This document shows positions 10,028-17,313 of a stretch of 19,542 nt of DNA, one piece after another (the first letter of the stretch is position 1; each line of letters opens with the position of its first letter). The position numbers and the translations under genes are program-made. Below the pieces are notes generated by a model, which was not told the DNA's origin, made no database searches, and saw only the letters and a program-made list of their open reading frames with translations. Origin of the DNA: JAUMBM01 sp964441755 (GTDB lineage: Bacteria; Bacteroidota; Bacteroidia; Chitinophagales; Saprospiraceae); NCBI GenBank assembly GCA_964441755.1, contig CAYTVG010000035.1, forward strand, positions 1 through 19,542. Direction: 5' to 3'.

Positions 10028-11281
10028 TCAGCCCCAGTATCCAAACAACAAGGCCGCGAGGATCAGGGTGACGAGCACATTGAACAGCTGGGCGAGCAGA
10101 AAGGCGTAGAGCGGCGCCCTGCCCTGCCCCTGAAAGAGCTCCCGGAAATCCGTCTCCAGTCCTATGCAAGTGAAGGCAAAAGCGAAGAAGAAGCCCTGCA
10201 TGTTTTTGAGGCCACCTTTGACTTCATCGACCAGGCTGGTTTCCAGTACAAAAGAAAATATGAGTGATGCCCCTACAAAGCCCAGCACAAACTTAGGGAA
10301 GCGATCCCAGAGGATGCGCAGGCTTGGCTTTTCGGCCGGCAGGCCGGCACTGCCTGTATAACTCCAGTAGACAGAGATAAAAAATGCAGCCAGACCGAGC
10401 AGTACGTTCTGTGAAAACTTGACGATGGTGCTGATTTTCAGCGCCTCCTCCCCGATCAGTGAGCCCGAGGCGATGACGCCGCCGCTGGTATCGATGGTGC
10501 CGCCCATCCAGGCGCCCGCGACAGCCTGCGAAAGCCCCAGCCAGCCGGCAGCCATAGGCATGAAGATGATCATAGGGATGGCCGTGATCAGCACCAGCGA
10601 AATTACGTAGGACAACTTTCGGCGGTCGCCCTCGATGGCGCCGGCGGTTGCGATGGCTGCCGACACCCCGCAGATAGACACCGCACTGGAGATCATAATA
10701 GCCATCTCTTTATCGATACCGAGGCGGCGCGACAGCCAGAATGCAAAATACCAGACCACCACTACCACGACCAGCGCCTGTATGAGCCCCAAAAAGCCTG
10801 CCTTCAGGATATCGCCAAAAATGATGGACGCGCCCAGCAGCACCAGGCCTATTTTCACCATCAGCTCTGTGGCGAGTGAGTCGCGAAGCCATGCGGGCAT
10901 CCCCCATATATTTCTGATTACCAACCCTATAAACAAACTAAATATCACTGCCTCCAGGTTCCAGCTTTTAAAAAAACTGTTGCCGGCCAGCAGCATGGCC
11001 AGCAGGGTCAGGCCGAACACCATCGGGAAGCCCTGCAGCTGTGGCCGCAGCGACTTGCCGGACAGGCCCGTGGCGATCAGACTCAGCGCATACATCAGGA
11101 CGAAAATGACGGCTACAGCCGCCGCATTGGCGGCTGTGAACACCTGCCCCGACAGTTCGCCGGCGTCTTGCCAGTGAAAAGCCGGCGCCGGCAGGGGCAC
11201 ACCCGTCAGGGCCAGCAAGAGCAGCAGGCCGCCGGCGGCTACTGCGCTCCAATCTTCCGAAAGTTGTAATTTTTGCACCAT
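10028..11281 (-). CDS. YeiH/UPF0324 family multi-pass membrane protein (putative sulfate exporter family)
   Basis: 417 residues with about ten hydrophobic segments. Family-like features are the conserved stretch LVLLGASIIFGDILKAG near the centre, a Ser/Cys-containing helix SSAVSICGVSAAIA followed by E-G-D-R-R-K, the WMGGTIDTSGGVIASG segment, and a late helix containing GLETDFREL. These match the UPF0324/YeiH (Cons_hypoth698, putative sulfate exporter) family of the inner membrane, whose substrates are poorly defined. It begins 33 bases after the stop of the acetyltransferase gene on the same strand, so the two are probably co-transcribed. The start ATG at 11281 is the first Met and gives a usual family length. 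Confidence 0.88.
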   Translation of the reverse strand: MVQKLQLSEDWSAVAAGGLLLLLALTGVPLPAPAFHWQDAGELSGQVFTAANAAAVAVIFVLMYALSLIATGLSGKSLRPQLQGFPMVFGLTLLAMLLAGNSFFKSWNLEAVIFSLFIGLVIRNIWGMPAWLRDSLATELMVKIGLVLLGASIIFGDILKAGFLGLIQALVVVVVVWYFAFWLSRRLGIDKEMAIMISSAVSICGVSAAIATAGAIEGDRRKLSYVISLVLITAIPMIIFMPMAAGWLGLSQAVAGAWMGGTIDTSGGVIASGSLIGEEALKISTIVKFSQNVLLGLAAFFISVYWSYTGSAGLPAEKPSLRILWDRFPKFVLGFVGASLIFSFVLETSLVDEVKGGLKNMQGFFFAFAFTCIGLETDFRELFQGQGRAPLYAFLLAQLFNVLVTLILAALLFGYWG

Positions 11282-11314
11282 ATTATATATATCCGTGAGT
11301 CCGTGGATATGCGC

Positions 11315-11833
11315 TCAGCACATTTTTTTCATCAGGATATCTGTCTGCTCGTCATCGCCGAGCCGAAAGATATGCTTATCAAAAGCTACGAAACCATTTT
11401 TGGCATAGAAGCGGATGGCGCGGGGATTTTCTTCCCACACTCCCAGCCAGACATAGCGCATACCGAGCTCCTTCGCCAGCCACATGGCCTCTTCATAGAG
11501 CCGCTGCCCCACTGCCTGGCCGTGGAAAGCACTGAGCACATAGATGCGTTCGATTTCGAGCGCCTTGTCGTCCTGCAGTTCCGTCTGTGCAGGGCCGACA
11601 TTGACTTTGAGATAACCAACCACCTGTCCGTCAATGCACGCGAAATAGAAAGACGTGGCGGGATCGGCCAGCTCTGCCGCCAGTTTGTCGAGGGAGAAGC
11701 TCTCGCGCAGGTATTTTTGCATATTCTCCTCGCTATTGACGGCAGCATAAGTTTCGAAGAACGTAATGCGAGCGATCTGTTGGAGCAGTTCGAGCTGCCC
11801 GGCGTTTACTTTAGTGATTTCGATCGTAGCCAT
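11315..11833 (-). CDS. paiA: PaiA-like GNAT N-acetyltransferase (spermine/spermidine type)
   Basis: 172 residues, a full-length single-domain GNAT protein. It follows the Bacillus subtilis PaiA pattern closely as I remember it: TFFETYAAVNSEENMQKYL near the N terminus, GYLKVNVGPAQTE, LEIERIYVL leading into the acetyl-CoA loop HGQAVGQRL, then WLGVWEENPRAIRFYAKNGF and GDDEQTDILM at the end. PaiA acetylates spermidine and spermine in the cytoplasm with acetyl-CoA, lowering polyamine toxicity. It heads a probable two-gene unit with the YeiH-like membrane protein and is transcribed divergently from the ThrA-like gene. The symbol is by similarity from memory only; substrate remains inferred. Confidence 0.85.
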   Translation of the reverse strand: MATIEITKVNAGQLELLQQIARITFFETYAAVNSEENMQKYLRESFSLDKLAAELADPATSFYFACIDGQVVGYLKVNVGPAQTELQDDKALEIERIYVLSAFHGQAVGQRLYEEAMWLAKELGMRYVWLGVWEENPRAIRFYAKNGFVAFDKHIFRLGDDEQTDILMKKMC

Positions 11834-11902
11834 GTGCTGAAGTTAATACAAAATGAGTACGCTGCAAGCTATCGAATTCGTCGGTAATACAGAAAAAAAT
11901 AC

Positions 11903-11910
11903 CAAACTTA
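11903..11910 (-). promoter_or_regulatory. Candidate -7 box for the paiA unit
   Basis: TAAGTTTG on the minus strand fits the Bacteroidota TAnnTTTG box, about 70 bases upstream of the paiA start. No good TTTG -33 box is found at 19-21 bases. A GC-rich palindrome lies directly upstream. Confidence 0.3.
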
Positions 11911-11989
11911 TTTTCCGTGCCGCCTGCCGGGCTGGCGGAAAAGCTGCCGTAGTTGCGCGCTTTTTTCGTCAGCTTTGGCAAAAGACCTG

Positions 11990-11997
11990 TACATTTG
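11990..11997 (+). promoter_or_regulatory. Candidate -7 box for the ThrA-like gene
   Basis: TACATTTG fits TAnnTTTG, but no TTTG lies at the standard distance; the nearest is at 11974-11977, too close. If used, the transcript would begin just before the hairpin at 12008-12025 and carry a leader of roughly 215 bases containing the repeats. Confidence 0.25.
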
Positions 11998-12007
11998 ATG
12001 AGCTTTT

Positions 12008-12182
12008 GGCTGCCGGGCGGCAGCCGCTAGCTGTAGCTGGCAGGTATTTTTATAAAAACCGCCCCGGGCGGCAGCCGCTTGCCGTGGGCGGCGGGTATTT
12101 TTAAAAAACAGCCAGCCGGGCGCGGCAGCCGCCACGGCTCAGCGGCAGGTATTTTTTCGAAAAAACCGCCCGCAGCAGCCGC
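12008..12182 (+). repeat. Leader repeats of GC-rich and T/A-tract modules upstream of the ThrA-like gene
   Basis: GGCAGCCGC recurs at 12019, 12070 and 12124, with a variant (AGCAGCCGC) at 12174, a spacing of 50-54 bases. Each interval also contains (A/G)GGTATTTTT followed by a short spacer and an A run. The first unit opens with a perfect hairpin, GGCTGCC-GGGC-GGCAGCC (12008-12025). The T-tract/A-tract parts are themselves near-palindromic. Function unknown: it could be a small dispersed palindromic repeat, or a leader controlling the downstream threonine-pathway gene. Confidence 0.7.
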
Positions 12183-12222
12183 TGCCGCCCCCGTTGCCCA
12201 AGCATTCATCAAGCAAGCGCTT

Positions 12223-14223
12223 ATGCATACGATCATTCAGCTGACCACCGAATTATTTGACCATGCCGACGGCCTGCCGTTGGCGGCCGACCTGCTCCGC
12301 AGCTGCAGCGACTGCAGCCTGCTCTACCCAATGGCGCGACAGACCGCCTTTGAGCGCCTGCAGCAAGCGGCAGGCCTCACGGCTGACTGCCGCGCCTACG
12401 CGCCTGGCAGCGGCAAGCTGCTGGCGGCCCGCCGGGCGGCCGAAAAGCAGGCAGCGCTGGTCGAGCAGTGGACGGTGGTGGGCGGGCTGTACACCGCCGA
12501 CCCGCGGCAGCTGCCTGCGGCTCGCATCATCGAACGGCTCAGCTACCAGGAAGCGCAGGAGCTGGCGTCGGCAGGCAGTGGCCTGCTCGACCGCCGTGCG
12601 CTCAGCCTGCTGGCCACCCACGGCATTGCCCTGCGCATCCGCAGCATCGTCGGCCAGGGGCCGGCAGGCGGCACCCTGATTGATGCCCAGGGCTCTGAGC
12701 GGCGCGTCAAAGCGCTCAGCTCCATCCCACAGGTGGCGCTCATAAGCCTTAGCGGCCTGGCTTTTGCCGGCCTGGCCGGCGTCGATGCACGGGCCTTCAC
12801 GGCCTTGGCAGAGGCGGGCATTTCGGTAAAATTGGTGAGTCAGGCCTCTTCAGAGCGTTCGCTGGGCCTGGTGGTTGCGGGTGAAGATGCGGCAGCAGCC
12901 AGTGCAGCGCTGGAGGCAGCCTTTGCCAGCATGGAAGGTACGGCCGTGTCGGTCGTACCAAACCTCACCATCCTCAACATCATCGGGCGGCACAACTACG
13001 CGCTCGAGCGGGCCATCTACGACCTCCGGCGCAACAATATATGGCTTCACCTCATCGCCAACAGCGTCGAGGGCCACCAGATTTCGCTGCTGCTCGACGG
13101 CGGGCAGGAGCGCAAAGCGCTGGAGCTGGTGCACAGCCAGCTGTTGGGCGCCTATAAGCGGCTCAATATTTTTTGCTTCGGAAAAGGCCTGGTGGGTGGC
13201 ACGCTGCTGCGGCAGCTGCTGGAAAGTCAGGCCTATGTGCGCAGCAAGCGGCGGCTCGACCTGCGGCTCGTAGGCGTTGCCGACTCGCGGCGAGCGCTGC
13301 TGGCGCCGCAGGGCCTCGACCAGCAGTGGCCGGCCGCGCTGGCGGCCAGCACCCTCAGCAGCCAGCCAGCGCTTGTGATCGAACAACTACAGGCCAGCGG
13401 ACTATCGAACATCGTCATCGTAGACAATACCGCCGACCGCGGCCTTACCGACTATTACCCGCAATTTGTTCAGGCCGGCTTTGACCTCGTGGCCTCCAAC
13501 AAGCAGGGCAACGCCCGCGAGCAGGCGTTCTACGACCAGCTGCGCGAGCTGCTGCGCCGCAAAGGCAAGCAGTTTCGCTACGAAACCAATGTGGGCGCCG
13601 GCCTGCCCCTGATCGATACGCTGCTGCAGCTGCACCACAGCCACGACCGCATCACCCGCATCAAAGGTGTCTTCAGTGGCTCTATGAGCTTCGTGTTCAA
13701 TACGTTCAGCGAAGGTACGCAGCCATTTTCAGCGGTGCTGCAGCAGGCGCAGCAACTGGGCTACACGGAACCCGACCCGCGGGAGGATCTCAACGGCATG
13801 GATGTTGCGCGCAAGCTGCTCATCCTGGCGCGCACCGTCGATGTAAAAGCAGAGCTCAGCGACGTAGCGGTACACAATCTCATCCCGGAAGGCTGCCGCG
13901 CCCCTATGCCCTATGAGGCTTTCAAAGCCTTTTTTCCCCAACTGGATGCCCACTACGCAGCGCTGCGGCAGCAGCTGCCACCCGGCCAGCTGCTGCGCTA
14001 TGTGGGCGACCTGTGCATCGATGCCGACGGGCAGGCCCGGCTGCAGGTAGCCCTGGTGCAGGTGCCCCGGCAATCGCCCCTCGGGGGCGTTGCAGGCAGC
14101 GACAGCCTTTTTGAAATCTATACCGAAGGCTATGGCGACCGCCCCATGGTCATTCAGGGGGCGGGGGCGGGCGCTGAGGTGACGGCCCGGGGTGTGTACA
14201 GCGATTTGCTGCGGCTGGGGTAG
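12223..14223 (+). CDS. thrA: ThrA-like aspartokinase/homoserine dehydrogenase with degenerate, truncated kinase part
   Basis: 666 residues from ATG 12223, against roughly 820 for E. coli ThrA. The kinase hallmark KFGGTS is absent. Only the end of the kinase fold is recognisable: GSGKLLAA aligns with the GSD segment, WTVVGGLYTADPR (83-95) with W-T-D-V-D-G-V-Y-T-A-D-P-R, having lost both acidic residues, and LSYQEAQELA (106-115). Residues 165-310 form the ACT regulatory region. Residues 311-666 are homoserine dehydrogenase: nucleotide-binding GKGLVGG (320-326), ASNKQ (424-428), YETNVGAGLP (453-462), FSGSMSFVF (484-492), and GYTEPDPREDLNGMDVARK (513-531) with the expected catalytic Asp and Lys. 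Predicted role: NAD(P)H reduction of aspartate semialdehyde to homoserine. The kinase step must be supplied elsewhere. The gene is very GC-rich. Confidence 0.88.
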   Translation: MHTIIQLTTELFDHADGLPLAADLLRSCSDCSLLYPMARQTAFERLQQAAGLTADCRAYAPGSGKLLAARRAAEKQAALVEQWTVVGGLYTADPRQLPAARIIERLSYQEAQELASAGSGLLDRRALSLLATHGIALRIRSIVGQGPAGGTLIDAQGSERRVKALSSIPQVALISLSGLAFAGLAGVDARAFTALAEAGISVKLVSQASSERSLGLVVAGEDAAAASAALEAAFASMEGTAVSVVPNLTILNIIGRHNYALERAIYDLRRNNIWLHLIANSVEGHQISLLLDGGQERKALELVHSQLLGAYKRLNIFCFGKGLVGGTLLRQLLESQAYVRSKRRLDLRLVGVADSRRALLAPQGLDQQWPAALAASTLSSQPALVIEQLQASGLSNIVIVDNTADRGLTDYYPQFVQAGFDLVASNKQGNAREQAFYDQLRELLRRKGKQFRYETNVGAGLPLIDTLLQLHHSHDRITRIKGVFSGSMSFVFNTFSEGTQPFSAVLQQAQQLGYTEPDPREDLNGMDVARKLLILARTVDVKAELSDVAVHNLIPEGCRAPMPYEAFKAFFPQLDAHYAALRQQLPPGQLLRYVGDLCIDADGQARLQVALVQVPRQSPLGGVAGSDSLFEIYTEGYGDRPMVIQGAGAGAEVTARGVYSDLLRLG

Positions 14224-14265
14224 ATACGGCTGACCATGACGGCTCCAATAAATAGAAAGACAGCC

Positions 14266-15204
14266 TCAGGGGTTGGTCACATAGCCAATCTGTACGGCCT
14301 GCCCAAGGTAGTTTTGCGACCAGATCCTTCCGCTTGCGTCGACACCGTACCAGACGCTGGGCGTGGCATAGATCCAGGCAAAACGTGCATCGGCCGAAGG
14401 TTGCCGCTGGCCTACCACCACAGACTGATTCGTCAGCGGGTTGACACCGACGATGGCATTGGCGTTCGTCACGTAGTAGAGCATATTATCTCCATTGAAT
14501 ATACATCTTGCAACATACTGATTGGTAGCTGTGGCCGGCGGCGGTACAGGATTGGGTACAGACTGGCCCGTCACGGGTGTATTGCTCCCTGAGGTGCTAC
14601 TGCCATTGGGTCTGAGCGAAGCCTCCCGCGCCTTATTCCAGCCCACAGCAATTGCTTCCAGTCTGGCGTTCTTCGGCGGATGGGTATTGGAGCCGGAGGC
14701 TGAACCCAGGGTATTCATTGCCAGCTGCGCCTCATTGAGCGTAGCGCCCATTTTGAAAAGCACAAAACCAGAAAATTCATCTGCCTCGAGTTCGATGGGA
14801 GGTCGGCTGCCGCCACCATCGAGTGTATGCCCATTGAGGTGATGGCCAATTTCATGTGCGAGTATACTGATGGCCGCCCACTTGGAACCCGTACTGTTAT
14901 TGATCTGATTGATAAAATGCTGGCTGTACAGGATGTAGCGCGTTGAGCCCTGTATTACCGCTGCCGCATTCGGCACGCTGGCAGCGTTAATCTGAAAATT
15001 TTTCTGAAGTCCTACCTGGCGCAGTATGTCTTCAATGGCGCTTACCGCCTCTTGGCTGGAGGAGAATCCATATACTTTCTCTTCTATTTTTTCGCCATAG
15101 TAACTGCAGTTACCAGAAAGGTCAAAGTTGAACTCGACCTGCGCCTGCAGTAGTACTGGCAGTATGAGCAACAATACGCTCAACAGAAGTCCTGTTTTTT
15201 TCAT
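14266..15204 (-). CDS. Secreted M48-like zinc metalloprotease with unrecognised C-terminal domain
   Basis: 312 residues from the ATG at 15204 (MKKTGLLL), preferred over the in-frame ATG at 15234 because it gives a clean signal peptide ending LLQAQ. The protease domain (about 30-195) has HEIGH at 117-121 and ELEAD at 138-142, the two zinc-ligand motifs of M48/gluzincin-type peptidases; Glu118 would be the catalytic base. A Pro/Ser/Thr-rich linker (200-228) leads to an 80-residue C-terminal domain rich in aromatic residues (YYVTNANAIVGVN, FAWIYATPSVWYGVD) that I cannot assign; it could bind a ligand or the cell surface. No membrane segment follows the signal peptide, so it should be periplasmic or secreted. 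It is paralogous to the protease at 15861-17273 and converges on the ThrA-like gene 42 bases away. Confidence 0.85.
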   Translation of the reverse strand: MKKTGLLLSVLLLILPVLLQAQVEFNFDLSGNCSYYGEKIEEKVYGFSSSQEAVSAIEDILRQVGLQKNFQINAASVPNAAAVIQGSTRYILYSQHFINQINNSTGSKWAAISILAHEIGHHLNGHTLDGGGSRPPIELEADEFSGFVLFKMGATLNEAQLAMNTLGSASGSNTHPPKNARLEAIAVGWNKAREASLRPNGSSTSGSNTPVTGQSVPNPVPPPATATNQYVARCIFNGDNMLYYVTNANAIVGVNPLTNQSVVVGQRQPSADARFAWIYATPSVWYGVDASGRIWSQNYLGQAVQIGYVTNP

Positions 15205-15402
15205 TTCGGTAAGCTTTTTCAAAATAATCTGCATGCTGGTGGTTATTTGTATCAGCCACCTTTAACCAGCCTGTTGTTAGTTCAATGCAACCTCAACAAC
15301 CGGCTAAGGGTACATTCGCAGCAAGTTACGTAGCTCGCATGATATGTCCAAATTGGAAATCACTGTTTGACTCGCAGGCACGGCCGCAAATCCTCGAATA
15401 GC

Positions 15403-15807
15403 ATGCTCGACAAGCAGGCAGAGGAGAGCAATCAGGCTGACAGGGGGTAGCATTTTCGGCGGCTTGGTGAGATATACATTGAAGAAGAACGATGGGATGG
15501 CTTGTTACAGGCAGGAGTGGCCAGCGGGGATGAAGATGTGCTCGACAGCGTGCTACCCTACCTGGGATTCCGCTACCCACAGGAGATGTTGGCTGCCTTT
15601 CTGCCGGTACTGCAAAGGATGAGCAACACAAGCCAGAAACGCAGCCAGTACGAAAGGCTGGCCGATCGCATGATTGCCGTCAAAATGCATATCCCCGGCA
15701 GCAGGCAGGCCGTTGATGAGCTGGCGATGTTGGTCATCAGCTTGTACGACCGACGGCCGGCTATGCTGGAAGAAATGCGTCGGGTGTTGGCATCTACGAG
15801 CCCCTGA
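15403..15807 (+). pseudogene. Broken 3' fragment of a SWIM zinc-finger-type gene
   Basis: The frame carries an in-frame TAG at 15448, then reads HFRRLGEIYIEEERWDGLL and on to a stop at 15805-15807. The tail RSQYERLADRMIAV, KMHIPG and YDRRPAMLEEMRRV strongly recalls the C terminus of SWIM zinc-finger family proteins (pattern Y..LA..M..M..IPG, then Y..RPALLEE). Only about 115 C-terminal residues survive; the SWIM finger itself is absent. Upstream, short protein-like stretches in shifted frames (for example FDSQARPQILE near 15363-15398) suggest decay rather than a new small gene. It is isolated between two paralogous protease genes on the opposite strand. Family assignment is from remembered patterns and is moderate. 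Confidence 0.5.
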
Positions 15808-15821
15808 TGCAGTCTGAGATA

Positions 15822-15854
15822 TTGTATTTCGCCGCAATAAGCGGCGAAATACAA
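15822..15854. terminator. Strong bidirectional hairpin between convergent genes
   Basis: Perfect 14-bp stem TTGTATTTCGCCGC with its reverse complement and an AATAA loop. It lies 14 bases past the SWIM-fragment stop and 6 bases past the stop of the M48-SUMF1 gene. Position between two converging 3' ends and the A/T-rich base of the stem fit a two-way terminator. Confidence 0.75.
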
Positions 15855-15860
15855 GCATAG

Positions 15861-17273
15861 CTAGTTGCTCATCGCCAGCCGAAAACCAAGACTACTGTGG
15901 CGATCCCCCTGATCGTCATAGCCTCGGTTGCTAACCCGGCAATTCTGCTGGGCATTGCGATATGCACCGCCGCGGAAGACCCGGAAGAGGCGATCTTCAC
16001 TGGGTTGTCCCCAGGCACCGTAGGAGCCGAACAAATTTTCGCACCACTCCCATACATTGCCACTCATATCATACAATTCCAGCGCATTGGGTGCTTTCTG
16101 CCCCACAGGACTTGTCTTATTGCCTGAATTGTGCACGTACCAGCCTACTTCCTTGAGATTGTTTCCACCTGCGTATACATAGCCCTCGAGCTGCTGCCCC
16201 CCCCTCGCAGCATATTCCCACTCCGCCTCTGTCGGCAGGCGAAAACGCTTACCGGTGATTTCGTTCAGCCTCAGCAAAAATTCCTGTACATCATTCCAGC
16301 TTACATTCTCTACCGGGCACTGCTCACAGCCGGCAAAATGGGAGGGGTTGTATCCCATCACTGCCTGCCATTGGGCTTGTGTGACCTCCTTTTGGCCGAT
16401 GTAGTAGTCACTGAGGGTCACTCGTTGCTCGGGCTTCTCGTTGTCAGAGCAGTCGTGCTGCTCTGAGGTGCAGCCCATGGTGAAGCTTCCCCCTTTTACC
16501 AGTACCAGGGTACCTGCGATGGGGTCTGTAGTGGTGAAAGGCCTGGGTCTGACGGAAGGGGGTGAGGGGATGGGTCTGGGTACGATGATAGGTGTGTTGT
16601 ACTGATTAGTGGTAGTGGGTCTGGTGTCAGTACGAGGAAACCGCCGGGATGCATCTTCCCAGCCTGCATCAAAAGCATTTTTACGCTCTGAGCGAGACGG
16701 ATGCGTAGCCGTAGCATAGTCGGTAATTCCGGGCCCATCCATTACTTTTCTTGCTATTGCTTGACTGGGCGCCTTCAATAGATACATTATATAGCCGGCA
16801 GTTCTGTCTGCTTCCAGCTCAAGATCAGACTGCTTCCTATCTCTTGGCGGATTGGTTAGGTGATTATTCAGGTGGTGAGCCACCTCATGCGCCAAAACAT
16901 GTATTACATTCCAGTCAACAGAAGCCTGCGGCATCCTGGCGGAAGAGAACCCCAACCCTCTTACCGTATTCAGGTACTGGGGGTTGTAGAGGATACATGG
17001 CCTTCCTAACCTATCAATGGTTGCCAGACAATTGTCAATGGAATGACATTGTTGTGTTACGAAATTGTTTGTTAAGCCATACGCCTCGACAATTTCGCTA
17101 ACCAAATTGCTTATTTCTTCATCAGGGCCATAGTGCATTGATATATTGGGGCAGATGTCTTCGTCAACATCCCTCCCATAATAATCCCGCTGCTGGGCAG
17201 ACAAGGCTGTTGTAGCCAGCAACAACACAATCCACAAACAGGCGACAATAGCAAGTTTTACGTTCGTTAACAT
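15861..17273 (-). CDS. Secreted M48-like metalloprotease fused to a SUMF1/FGE-type domain
   Basis: 470 residues. The signal peptide ends at TALSAQ (about 26). The protease domain (about 35-210) has HEVAH at 129-133 and ELEAD at 152-156, matching zinc-dependent M48-type peptidases, and is clearly related to the 14266-15204 protein. A Pro/Thr-rich linker (215-250) connects to a SUMF1-type domain (254-469): GGSFTMGC, EVTQAQWQAVMG, CPVENVSWNDVQEF, RLPTEAEWEYAARGG, DMSGNVWEWC, RVFRGGAYRN and SLGFRLA in the canonical order. The paired active-site cysteines of true formylglycine-generating enzymes are not seen (only Cys445 in that segment), so this domain is probably a structural or binding module. 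It starts 40 bases after the papain-like gene and likely forms an operon with it. Confidence 0.92.
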   Translation of the reverse strand: MLTNVKLAIVACLWIVLLLATTALSAQQRDYYGRDVDEDICPNISMHYGPDEEISNLVSEIVEAYGLTNNFVTQQCHSIDNCLATIDRLGRPCILYNPQYLNTVRGLGFSSARMPQASVDWNVIHVLAHEVAHHLNNHLTNPPRDRKQSDLELEADRTAGYIMYLLKAPSQAIARKVMDGPGITDYATATHPSRSERKNAFDAGWEDASRRFPRTDTRPTTTNQYNTPIIVPRPIPSPPSVRPRPFTTTDPIAGTLVLVKGGSFTMGCTSEQHDCSDNEKPEQRVTLSDYYIGQKEVTQAQWQAVMGYNPSHFAGCEQCPVENVSWNDVQEFLLRLNEITGKRFRLPTEAEWEYAARGGQQLEGYVYAGGNNLKEVGWYVHNSGNKTSPVGQKAPNALELYDMSGNVWEWCENLFGSYGAWGQPSEDRLFRVFRGGAYRNAQQNCRVSNRGYDDQGDRHSSLGFRLAMSN

Positions 17274-17313
17274 ACACTCGATTTTAGTGATTATACTTCA
17301 ATTGTGCTAATAC

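Larger units (their letters stand above)
11834..12222. other. Divergent intergenic region between paiA and the ThrA-like gene
   Basis: No convincing gene in 389 bases. It holds two candidate -7 boxes pointing outward, a GC-rich hairpin (arms CCGCC-T-GCC and GGC-T-GGCGG around 11926-11942), and the leader repeats at 12008-12182. In-frame extension of the ThrA-like gene to a TTG at 12079 would translate the repeats into low-complexity Ala/Lys/Pro sequence and is unlikely. Confidence 0.55.

Noticed and set aside
11853..12135. Small frames on both strands in the paiA-thrA spacer
   Set aside because: Composed of the GC-rich repeats and T/A tracts; no protein-like composition.
12079..12222. TTG start extending the ThrA-like protein by 48 residues
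   Set aside because: The extension translates the leader repeats into low-complexity sequence; ATG 12223 is the more natural start.
12253..14073. Several antisense and shifted frames over the ThrA-like gene
   Set aside because: High GC content lowers stop frequency; only the plus frame shows dehydrogenase and ACT motifs.
15553..15858. Two minus-strand frames of about 100 codons opposite the SWIM fragment
   Set aside because: They run through the hairpin at 15822-15854 and show no motifs; the plus frame has the SWIM-like C-terminal pattern.
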